Under the pieces are notes generated by a model. The model searched no databases, was not told where the DNA came from, and was given only the letters and a program-made list of their open reading frames with translations. DNA of 8,267 nucleotides, taken from NCBI GenBank assembly GCA_900314165.1, contig OMUE01000238.1, positions 1-8,267 on the forward strand, in the 5' to 3' direction. This document shows, in pieces, positions 1 through 5,477 of this stretch (position 1 is the stretch's first letter; each line of letters starts with the position of its first letter). This stretch comes from an uncultured Acidaminococcus sp. GTDB lineage: Bacteria > Bacillota_C > Negativicutes > Acidaminococcales > Acidaminococcaceae. The translations under genes were made by a program, and so were the position numbers.

Positions 1-268
1 AGTGTAGGTCAATTGGTCGTGTTTCGCGATGTTGTCATGGATTAGCGATTATCCAGTAGTACAGCTAACAAGCTGAGGACTATGGTTGTGTCCGCAGTAG
101 CCTAAATGCATTAGAAACCAACATCGGCAGTTCTCTTCGCACCAATTGGATGTGGGGCAGCCTCCGCCGATCCCCTGATGTCTCCCGGCACGACCCATAG
201 CGGGCCTCCGAGGAAGCAACGTTTCACTCTTACCAATGTTTATTACAGTAGCAATGGGCTATCTTTAG
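1..268. other. Gene-free segment with possible structured RNA
   Basis: No reading frame of useful length exists here on either strand; all frames are broken by stops. The plus strand shows nested complementarity: 10-17 pairs with 141-148 over 8 bp, and inside it 27-34 pairs with 119-126 over 8 bp. Small hairpins fill the interior: 39-42/51-54, 62-66/71-75 (CAGCT-AACA-AGCTG), 77-80/90-93 and 102-105/111-114. Further 3' are 184-187/201-204 and 258-261/266-269. This suggests a folded RNA or the non-coding end of a mobile element, such as the omega RNA region of an IS200/IS605 or HEARO-type element cut off by the window start. I do not recognise the family. Strand is not certain. Each 8-bp match alone could be chance, and the outer one uses self-palindromic CAATTG. 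Confidence 0.3.
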
Positions 269-456
269 CTAGTATAGAAAATCGCAATTAACTTTCACAT
301 TCCACACCGTAGGGGTTTTCCAGAGGGGCTGCAGGCCCCGGCGGCAAACCCGCATCCAGGCTATTCAACATTTTTAACGGGCGCACCGCCGCTACGCTCT
401 GGGGCGCCCCTACGGGTTAGTGCAAACAGAAAGTTAATTATAATTTCCTATACTAG
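269..456. mobile_element. 188-bp foldback element with 28-bp terminal inverted repeats (MITE-like)
   Basis: The left end 269-296 and the reverse complement of the right end 429-456 match at 24 of 28 positions. Both begin CTAGTATAG and end AATTAACTTTC. The interior continues the foldback: 307-315 (CCGTAGGGG) pairs with 407-415, 320-325 (CCAGAG) with 397-402, 339-344 (CGGCGG) with 386-391, and 349-352 with 378-381. A local hairpin GGGGC/GCCCC sits at 325-339. There is no room for a transposase. AT-rich arms around a GC-rich core, with no coding capacity, fit a miniature inverted-repeat element moved in trans, or a REP-like dispersed repeat. No clear target duplication is visible; the CTAG at each outer end could be one. 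It lies 156 bp before ada, and its right arm contains a TATAAT at 439-444 facing ada, without a good -35. Confidence 0.65.
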
Positions 457-494
457 TGACGAAAAAAGTATATTAAATAACTGCAACAGCCCCC

Positions 495-506
495 TACGGA
501 GCCGTA
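495..506. repeat. Small inverted repeat TACGG-AG-CCGTA
   Basis: A perfect 5-bp dyad with a 2-bp centre lies between the foldback element and ada. It overlaps CCCCTACGG (491-499), the same nonamer that forms the core stem of the foldback element (407-415 and, inverted, 307-315). It may be a remnant of a related repeat. No function is evident. Confidence 0.35.
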
Positions 507-577
507 TCGGAATTTAGTGTATATTTTATAAGCAAAAATTACTCCCGCCATTTTCGGAGGAAATTCTCTTTGTTCTA

Positions 578-586
578 TGCTATGAT
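578..586 (+). promoter_or_regulatory. Extended -10 promoter of ada
   Basis: The sequence TGCTATGAT is a TGn-extended -10 element with TATGAT at 581-586 (5 of 6 to consensus). No convincing -35 lies 17-18 bp upstream, which is normal for extended -10 promoters and for a gene expected to need an activator. Transcription would start near 593, giving a leader of about 19 nt. A sequence ATT-N6-GCAA at 523-535 resembles the E. coli Ada box (AAT-N6-GCAA). It is off by one base and rather far upstream, so it is only a weak hint of autoregulation. Confidence 0.5.
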
Positions 587-596
587 ACAGCTATCT

Positions 597-605
597 AAAG
601 GAGGA
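597..605 (+). promoter_or_regulatory. Ribosome binding site of ada
   Basis: AAAGGAGGA lies 6 nt before ATG 612 and decides the start. Earlier in-frame starts exist at TTG 570 (with its own GGAGG at 556-560) and ATG 582. Both lie before the transcription start predicted from the extended -10 element. Confidence 0.8.
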
Positions 606-611
606 ACGAAA

Positions 612-1622
612 ATGACTAACGATGAAATGTGGCAGGCAGTGGAAACCTGCGATAAATCTTTTGACGGCAAATTTTTCTATGGGGTGAAGAGTACGGGTAT
701 CTTCTGCCGGCCGTCCTGCAATTCCAAAGTGCCGCTTCGGAAGAACGTAGTATTTTTTAAAACGGCTGAAGACGCCATGAAGGCAGGTTTCCGGCCCTGC
801 AAGCGCTGCCGTCCGGAACTGCTGTCCTATGCCCCTTTGCTGGATCTGGCGGCAGACGTAAAGGCCGTATTGGACGATTGTTTTGCCAGGCGCACGGAGC
901 TCATGGAACAGCTGCGGACCCTGGGGGCCTCCGAAAAGCACCTGGCAGAAATCTTCCACAATGCCTACGGCCTGAGCCCTAAAGAATACATTTCCCGGCT
1001 GCGGCTGGAAAAAGCGAAAGACTGCCTGCTCCGGGGCATGACCAGCGGAGAAACCGCCTTTGCCATCGGCCTGGAAAGCGAGTCCGGTTTCTATTCCTTC
1101 TTCAAGCAGCAGACGGGCCTGAGCCCCAAAGCCTTCCTGGAAGCCCAGCATACGGAAAACGCCATCCTGCACTACGATTCCCCTGTGGGCCAAATGGAAC
1201 TGGAAGCCAAACAGGGCAAGCTGTGTAAGGTGACCCTGTTCGGCAGCCGTCAGGACCTTGTCAGCGGGGACCAGGTCACCCAGGAGGTCATTACCTCGGC
1301 TAAAACCCAGCTGGCAGAATACTTTGCCCATAATAGGAAAACCTTTGATGTGCCCCTGCTTTTAGAAGGCACGCCCTTCCAAAAAGAAGTGTGGCAGGCG
1401 CTCCGGCAGATTCCCTACGGAGAAACCCGCACCTACGGGGATATTGCGGCCGCCGTCCATCGCCCCAAAGCCGCCCGGGCCGTTGGCATGGCCAACCACA
1501 ACAACCACATCATGATCATCGTCCCCTGCCACCGGGTCATCGGCAGCAACGGCTCCCTGACCGGTTATGCCGGCGGGGTGGATGTGAAGGAATATTTGTT
1601 GGAATTAGAAAAAGGCAAATAA
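612..1622 (+). CDS. ada: Ada: fused methylphosphotriester sensor, AraC-type regulator and O6-methylguanine-DNA methyltransferase
   Basis: A 336-residue cytoplasmic protein that repairs alkylated DNA by irreversible methyl transfer to its own cysteines and, once methylated, acts as a transcription activator. Residues 1-72 form the zinc-binding Ada domain: FCRPSC gives C32 and C36, and FRPCKRC gives C63 and C66. C32 corresponds to the methyl acceptor C38 of E. coli Ada. Residues about 80-180 hold an AraC-type double helix-turn-helix with two GLSPK(E/A) signatures. Residues about 185-336 form the methyltransferase domain with PCHRVIG, active cysteine C306 and conserved N298. All key residues are present, and the length is near that of E. 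coli Ada (354). In Bacillus subtilis these functions are split between AdaA and AdaB; here they are fused. The gene is monocistronic, with a terminator beginning inside its stop codon. Identification is firm; actual activation of other genes is inferred. Confidence 0.95.
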   Translation: MTNDEMWQAVETCDKSFDGKFFYGVKSTGIFCRPSCNSKVPLRKNVVFFKTAEDAMKAGFRPCKRCRPELLSYAPLLDLAADVKAVLDDCFARRTELMEQLRTLGASEKHLAEIFHNAYGLSPKEYISRLRLEKAKDCLLRGMTSGETAFAIGLESESGFYSFFKQQTGLSPKAFLEAQHTENAILHYDSPVGQMELEAKQGKLCKVTLFGSRQDLVSGDQVTQEVITSAKTQLAEYFAHNRKTFDVPLLLEGTPFQKEVWQALRQIPYGETRTYGDIAAAVHRPKAARAVGMANHNNHIMIIVPCHRVIGSNGSLTGYAGGVDVKEYLLELEKGK

Positions 1623-1656
1623 AAAGGAGCTGTGAAATTTTTCACAACTCCTTTTT
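1621..1656. terminator. Bidirectional terminator between ada and the M20 gene
   Basis: The arm 1621-1636 pairs with 1641-1656 around a 4-nt loop, with A5 on one side and T5 on the other, so it can end transcripts from both convergent genes. In the plus-strand RNA one pair is a C-A mismatch (1630/1647). In the minus-strand RNA the same position is a U-G wobble, so the helix is better for the minus transcript. It starts within the ada stop codon and lies about 98 bp past the M20 stop codon. Confidence 0.85.
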
Positions 1657-1659
1657 ATT

Positions 1660-1674
1660 GTCAGCATGGCTGAC
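1660..1674. repeat. Small hairpin GTCAGC-ATG-GCTGAC
   Basis: A perfect 6-bp stem with a 3-nt loop directly follows the terminator hairpin. A hairpin at the same relative place (4582-4599) follows the related terminator near 4545, so it looks like part of a repeated composite element. Confidence 0.55.
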
Positions 1675-1695
1675 TTCCTTGCCCGCCGCAGGCGC

Positions 1696-1723
1696 CTCTT
1701 CACTCTTCACTCTTCGCTCTTCA
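1696..1723. repeat. Heptanucleotide tandem repeat CTCTTCR, four units
   Basis: Four perfect 7-bp units run CTCTTCA, CTCTTCA, CTCTTCG, CTCTTCA, followed by a decayed CTATTTT. The tract lies in the untranslated 3' end of the M20 transcript. The same heptamer occurs at 4602-4629 and 8188-8215 in the same orientation. A partial second copy of the terminator arm (TTTTTCACA plus a pyrimidine-rich tail) follows at 1728-1750. Confidence 0.8.
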
Positions 1724-1753
1724 CTATTTTTTCACAGCCTCTTTTTTATTTGC

Positions 1754-2935
1754 CTACATCAACGCTACAGCCGCCTCAGCTAACGCTGCAGCCCCTTTCC
1801 ACAGGACAGTTTCATCCAGGCAGAACTTGCTGTTGTGATGAGGATGGACTTCCCCATCTATGGCTTTGTAGCTGCTCAGGAAGAAGTAGCAGCCGGGGAC
1901 CTTTTCAAAATAGTAGGAGGCATCTTCGCTGCCGCTGTTGCCTTCTTTCTTCAGCTTGGCGCTGTCCGGGAACACGGCGGCCAAGGCTTTGAACACCTGC
2001 TCTGTCACGGCTTCGTCATTGATCAGGGCCGGGCAGCCTGCCACAAATTCCGCTTCTGCCTGGGCCCGCATGACAGCTGCCGTAGACTTGGCTACTTCCT
2101 GCAGCCGCTGCTTCAGGAACGCCCGCACCTGGGGATCTATGGTCCGCACACCGCCCATGAGCAGGGCTTCGTCAGGAATCACATTGTACGTTTCATTGCC
2201 GGAATGGATATGGGTTACACTGACCACGGCGGGAATAGCAGGCTTCACTTCCCGGCTCACCAAGGTCTGGAAAGCATCCACAATGCGGGCTGCGGTCACG
2301 ATGGGATCGATGGCTGCTTGAGGACTGGCCGCATGACCGCCCTGTCCCAGGACCCGTACCCGGAAGGAGTCGCTGGAGAAAAAGGCCGCACCCTCAGGCA
2401 CCACCAGATCTCCGGAAGCATAGCCGTCCCCGCACATGATACCGGCATGGAGGGCCAGCATATAGTCCACCTGGGGATTTTCCAGACAACCTGCCTCTAT
2501 CATGGCTTTGGCACCCATAAGGTTTTCTTCTGCGGCCTGGAAGATCAGCTTCACAGAACCCTTCAGTTCTGCTTCATGAGCCTTCAGGACCTTAGCCGCC
2601 GTCAGCAGCATGGCCATATGGCCGTCGTGGCCACAAGCATGCATGCAGCCGTTCGTCGAAGCAAAGGGCAGTCCTGTGTCTTCCTTGACCTGCAGTGCAT
2701 CCATATCCGCCCGGATGCCGATGCAGGGTTTGCCCTGCCCGATGAGAGCCGTAATGCCACATCCTCTCGGCAGCACCGTATAGTCGATGCCCATGGCCGC
2801 CAATTTGCCACATACATAGACAATGGTATTCGGCAGTTCCAATTCCAGTTCCGGCATCTGATGCAGCTCCCGGTACCACTGAATGGTCTGCGGTTCAGTC
2901 GTTTTGATTTCTTGTAAAAGAATGGATTTATCCAT
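1754..2935 (-). CDS. M20-family metal-dependent amidohydrolase (aminoacylase / hippurate hydrolase-like)
   Basis: A 393-residue cytoplasmic zinc-type peptidase or deacylase, the usual length for the M20D group that removes acyl or aromatic acyl groups from amino acids. Visible signatures in order are RADMDAL at 75-81, HACGHDGH at 99-106 (metal ligands C101 and H103), the catalytic/metal glutamates in QAAEEN at 134-139, a histidine ligand H163, GGHAA at 199-203 in the dimerisation (lid) domain, and HPHHNSKF at 364-371 containing the last metal-binding histidine. No signal peptide is seen. It is the second gene of a two-gene unit behind a membrane carrier, with its ribosome binding site overlapping the carrier's stop codon, which suggests that it processes what the carrier imports. 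The exact substrate (N-acyl amino acid, hippurate-like conjugate, aminobenzoyl-glutamate or dipeptide) cannot be read from the sequence. Confidence 0.9.
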   Translation of the reverse strand: MDKSILLQEIKTTEPQTIQWYRELHQMPELELELPNTIVYVCGKLAAMGIDYTVLPRGCGITALIGQGKPCIGIRADMDALQVKEDTGLPFASTNGCMHACGHDGHMAMLLTAAKVLKAHEAELKGSVKLIFQAAEENLMGAKAMIEAGCLENPQVDYMLALHAGIMCGDGYASGDLVVPEGAAFFSSDSFRVRVLGQGGHAASPQAAIDPIVTAARIVDAFQTLVSREVKPAIPAVVSVTHIHSGNETYNVIPDEALLMGGVRTIDPQVRAFLKQRLQEVAKSTAAVMRAQAEAEFVAGCPALINDEAVTEQVFKALAAVFPDSAKLKKEGNSGSEDASYYFEKVPGCYFFLSSYKAIDGEVHPHHNSKFCLDETVLWKGAAALAEAAVALM

Positions 2936-2941
2936 GATAAA

Positions 2942-2950
2942 GCCTCCTTT
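2942..2950 (-). promoter_or_regulatory. Ribosome binding site of the M20 gene, overlapping the carrier stop codon
   Basis: The minus strand reads AAAGGAGGC a few bases before ATG 2935-2933. Its first bases belong to the TAA stop codon (2951-2949) of the upstream carrier. Only 13 nt separate the two genes, so ribosomes finishing the carrier would arrive on the start site of the hydrolase (translational coupling). Confidence 0.75.
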
Positions 2951-4340
2951 ATCTCCAGCCTATGGAGCCCAGTACAAACAGGAATACGAATTCAATGGCA
3001 TAATAAGCGACCATCAGGGGAACAACCCATTTAGCCCATTTCCCATAGGATACTTTTGCCAGGGCAATACCTGCCAGAGTTACTGCATTGAAAGGACTCA
3101 GAATATTCATGAAGCCATCCCCTACCTGAAAAGCCTGAACGGCCAGTTGAGGAGAGATTTTCAACATTTCCGCCATAGGTTTGATAATGGGAATCAGCGC
3201 TGCTGCTTTGGCAGAAGCAGAAGGAATGACAAAGTTGATTGCTGCAATCACAGAGGCGATACCAATGGTAGCAAAACCAGAACTCAGGTCTTTAAGAGGC
3301 ATGCTAAGATAGTAAGTGATAGTAGCCATAATCTGACCATTTTTCATAATGAGGGAAATAACTCCAGCAAAGCCGATGAGCACACACAAGAAGGACATAT
3401 CCTTCGTACCGTCTTCAAATCGTTTGCCAATGAGGTCGCAGCTATCATGATTTAAAAAGCCGCAGGTGATGGCTACAGGCAGCATGACGGTAGGCAGGGC
3501 ACCAATGCCAAAGCCCAAACCAAGCATCAGGTAGAAGTAGACGGCGTATTGGGCAAAAAACAAGGTAATAATCAGCACATCTCGAGGATCCAGTTTTGCT
3601 TCTTTAATGTCTTCTGCCTGGCCAGCAAATTCCTGCAACCAATTTGCATTCCCCATAATAGACTTAGCAGGATCTTTTTCAATCTTTTTAGCATAATGGA
3701 GTACGAACAAGGAACCTACTGCTGAGCAAATGAGCAGATTCAAAGCCCGGACCAGGAAACCGGAGTACATAGGAACCCCGATCATAAGCTGAGCTACGTA
3801 GCAAGATGCAGGGCTGGTAGACCAGCCTACCAGAGAAGCCAGTACCGTAATTCCTGCAGCAGCCATATGATCCAATTTCAACTTTTTTGCCACCAGAATC
3901 CCCAGTGGGAACAGTGGTACAGAGGCTTCAATGTTAAATCCCCCGATAATGGAAATTAGGAAGAATACACAAGGAATCAATACCGTGCTACCTTTATCCT
4001 GTAAACGATACAAAGCATAATCAACCAAACGATCTATGGCTTTTGTACCTAAAACTACAGCCATGCAGCCACCCGTCACTAACAATATAGCTATGATTTT
4101 AGACGAATTTACGATACCGTCCACAATGAGCAGCAAAGCACCCATGATATTGACCGGCGTACGTTCTACTGATATATATCGCTGAACCCCATCTACTTCC
4201 ACGTATTTGCCTGTAGGCAACACATACGTCAGCACAGACATAAGGACAATGAGCCCTAACATCATAAACAGCAGATGGGGCATCTTAAAATCCAAAAATC
4301 TTCTTTTTGCTTTAGCTCCAGCTTGCACAGCAAATTCCAT
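2949..4340 (-). CDS. YfcC/DcuC-family integral membrane carrier
   Basis: A 463-residue polytopic membrane protein with about a dozen hydrophobic segments, for example near 22-41, 65-90, 120-150, 160-215, 255-300, 315-345, 355-385 and 436-460. Features typical of the YfcC group of the C4-dicarboxylate anaerobic carrier superfamily are GGFNIEASVPLFPLG near 133-147, IPSASAKAA near 372-380 and NILSPFNAVTLAGIALAKVSYGKW near 412-435. Members move organic anions, amino acids or peptides; the substrate is not known here. Start: ATG 4340 has GGAGGG 6 nt upstream (4347-4352), whereas the upstream in-frame TTG at 4358 lies before that site and is rejected. It is first in a unit with the M20 hydrolase. 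Sampled 60-base lines are 37-43% GC against 58-67% in lines from the M20 gene and trmN6, which may indicate a different origin. Confidence 0.88.
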   Translation of the reverse strand: MEFAVQAGAKAKRRFLDFKMPHLLFMMLGLIVLMSVLTYVLPTGKYVEVDGVQRYISVERTPVNIMGALLLIVDGIVNSSKIIAILLVTGGCMAVVLGTKAIDRLVDYALYRLQDKGSTVLIPCVFFLISIIGGFNIEASVPLFPLGILVAKKLKLDHMAAAGITVLASLVGWSTSPASCYVAQLMIGVPMYSGFLVRALNLLICSAVGSLFVLHYAKKIEKDPAKSIMGNANWLQEFAGQAEDIKEAKLDPRDVLIITLFFAQYAVYFYLMLGLGFGIGALPTVMLPVAITCGFLNHDSCDLIGKRFEDGTKDMSFLCVLIGFAGVISLIMKNGQIMATITYYLSMPLKDLSSGFATIGIASVIAAINFVIPSASAKAAALIPIIKPMAEMLKISPQLAVQAFQVGDGFMNILSPFNAVTLAGIALAKVSYGKWAKWVVPLMVAYYAIEFVFLFVLGSIGWR

Positions 4341-4352
4341 ACTACACCCTCC

Positions 4353-4540
4353 AAGCAAATAGACAAATAAGCTTGAAACCTGTCATTTTCATCCTAACAG
4401 GCCATATATTTGTCCCATACTGTTATTTTCCCATTATCACGGCGGCCACCCTTTGATTAATATTATAAGGAAAATAAGGATGTAATGATATCAATATAAG
4501 ATAGCAAAAATATAAATATATTGATTGGTTTTTTACACGA
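4353..4540 (-). promoter_or_regulatory. AT-rich promoter and leader region of the carrier-hydrolase unit
   Basis: This region separates the rsmI terminator from the carrier gene. On the minus strand a perfect TATAAT lies at 4467-4462. The best -35-like match (TTGATA, 4494-4489) is 21 bp away, too far for a standard promoter, so the exact promoter is unresolved. A perfect 9-bp inverted repeat, ATCAATATA (4490-4498) and TATATTGAT (4517-4525), overlaps the upstream part and could be an operator. A 5-bp dyad CCTGT/ACAGG (4379-4383 and 4397-4401) lies in the presumed leader. Confidence 0.4.
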
Positions 4541-4544
4541 ACAA

Positions 4545-4579
4545 AAGGAGCTGTGGAAAACAAATTTTCACAGCTCCTT
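4545..4579 (-). terminator. Terminator of the holB-ricT-trmN6-rsmI unit
   Basis: AAGGAGCTGTG plus an A-rich arm (4545-4560) pairs with 4565-4579 across a CAAA loop, with one bulged G. On the minus strand the stem is followed by TTTTGTTCG. It lies about 65 bp past the rsmI stop. The stem sequence is nearly the same as that of the terminator at 1621-1656. Confidence 0.75.
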
Positions 4580-4581
4580 AC

Positions 4582-4599
4582 CATTGGCGAGTGCCAATG
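4582..4599. repeat. Small hairpin CATTGGC-GAGT-GCCAATG
   Basis: A perfect 7-bp stem with a 4-nt loop lies between the terminator hairpin and the heptamer tract. Its sequence differs from the hairpin at 1660-1674 but its position in the composite is the same. Confidence 0.6.
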
Positions 4600-4601
4600 A
4601 C

Positions 4602-4629
4602 CTCTTCGCTCTTTACTTTTCGCTCTTCG
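4602..4629. repeat. Heptanucleotide tandem repeat CTCTTCG-type, four units
   Basis: The units are CTCTTCG, CTCTTTA, CTTTTCG, CTCTTCG, with a decayed CTTTACC after them. They belong to the same family and orientation as 1696-1723 and 8188-8215. The tract begins 14 bp past the rsmI stop codon on the minus strand. Confidence 0.75.
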
Positions 4630-4643
4630 CTTTACCCGGGAAA

Positions 4644-5474
4644 CTATTCCTTTACCAGCCTGTTATACAGCTCTCTCTTCTGGACCTTAAACTCCTTTGC
4701 CACCTGGGCCAGAGCGGTCTTTTTGTCAACGCCTTGCTCTATAAGAGCCTTCACAGCATCCAGGGGGTCGCCCTGGGGTTCTTCCTTCACGGTTTCTCCC
4801 TGCTCAATGACCAGCACGAACTCGCCCCGGGGCCCATTCTCTGTGAGATGAGCCAGGGCTTCTTCCACCGTGCCCCGGAAAAATTCCTCGTGGACCTTCG
4901 TCAGTTCCCGGCACATGGCCAGCTTCCGATTGCCCCACACGTCCAGGATGTCCTTCAGAACCTCCACAATCCGGTGAGGGGCCTCATACAACACGATGGT
5001 AGCAGGAATATTCTTCCATTCTTCTAATTTATCCTTACGGTTCTTCTTGCTCTTGGGCAGGAACGCTCCGAAAAAGAAAGGCGTGCTGGCCAGGCCGGAG
5101 GCCACCAGAGCCGTCAGAGCCGCATTAGCTCCCGGCACAGGCACTACCGTAAAACCCGCCGCAATGGCCTGTTTAGCCATCAGTTCTCCCGGATCTGAAA
5201 TCCCCGGGAAGCCTGCGTCCGTGACCAGGGCGATGTTCTTCCCCGCCGCCAGTTCTGTCAGCAGCACGGGGCCCTGTTTTTCCTTATTGTGCTCATGGTA
5301 GCTGATCATGGGCACGTGGATATCGAAATGATTAAGCAGCTGGCGGGTATGGCGCGTATCTTCTGCGGCAATCAGGTCCGCTTCCCCCAGCATCCGCACA
5401 GCCCGGGGCGTCATATCCTCCAGATTCCCTATGGGAGTGGCTACCAGATACAGAATCCCTTTTTCCTCGTCCAT
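4644..5474 (-). CDS. rsmI: RsmI, 16S rRNA (cytidine1402-2'-O)-methyltransferase
   Basis: A 276-residue cytoplasmic enzyme that uses S-adenosylmethionine to 2'-O-methylate C1402 in the decoding centre of 16S rRNA. The tetrapyrrole-methylase-type fold is clear from LYLVATPIGNLEDMTPRA at 8-25, AEDTRHT at 37-43, VTDAGFPGISDPG at 84-96, PVPGANAALTALVASGL at 112-128 and LYEAPHR at 162-168. A small C-terminal helix-turn-helix tail (about 237-276, ending KRELYNRLVKE) is typical of RsmI. The length matches the family. ATG 5474 has GAGGAG at 5486-5481, which lies in the last codons of trmN6; the genes are 3 nt apart. It is the last gene of the unit and is followed by a terminator. Confidence 0.95.
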   Translation of the reverse strand: MDEEKGILYLVATPIGNLEDMTPRAVRMLGEADLIAAEDTRHTRQLLNHFDIHVPMISYHEHNKEKQGPVLLTELAAGKNIALVTDAGFPGISDPGELMAKQAIAAGFTVVPVPGANAALTALVASGLASTPFFFGAFLPKSKKNRKDKLEEWKNIPATIVLYEAPHRIVEVLKDILDVWGNRKLAMCRELTKVHEEFFRGTVEEALAHLTENGPRGEFVLVIEQGETVKEEPQGDPLDAVKALIEQGVDKKTALAQVAKEFKVQKRELYNRLVKE

Positions 5475-5477
5475 GTC

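Noticed and set aside
1..260. tmRNA, RNase P RNA or a common riboswitch
   Set aside because: I looked for their conserved cores (for example the RNase P GAGGAAAGTCC block, the cobalamin, TPP, SAM and FMN cores, and the T-box GGTGGNACCGCG) on both strands and found none.
1..260. Degraded transposase reading frame
   Set aside because: Translations in the plus frames have frequent stops and no recognisable zinc finger or catalytic motif, so a coding remnant cannot be supported.
570..611. Longer ada start at TTG 570 or ATG 582
   Set aside because: Both precede the transcription start implied by the extended -10 at 578-586. The added residues have no counterpart in the Ada family, and ATG 612 has the best ribosome binding site.
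591..1331. A 246-codon open frame on the minus strand
   Set aside because: It is antisense to ada, whose zinc cysteines and AraC motifs are clear, and no recognisable motif was seen in the translation.
1835..2917. A 360-codon open frame on the plus strand
   Set aside because: It lies fully antisense to the well-recognised M20 hydrolase, its product has no recognisable motifs, and it has a low-complexity His/Gly/Arg-rich look typical of GC-rich antisense frames.
4341..4358. TTG start for the carrier at 4358
   Set aside because: The GGAGGG ribosome binding site at 4347-4352 lies inside that extension and is ideally placed for ATG 4340.
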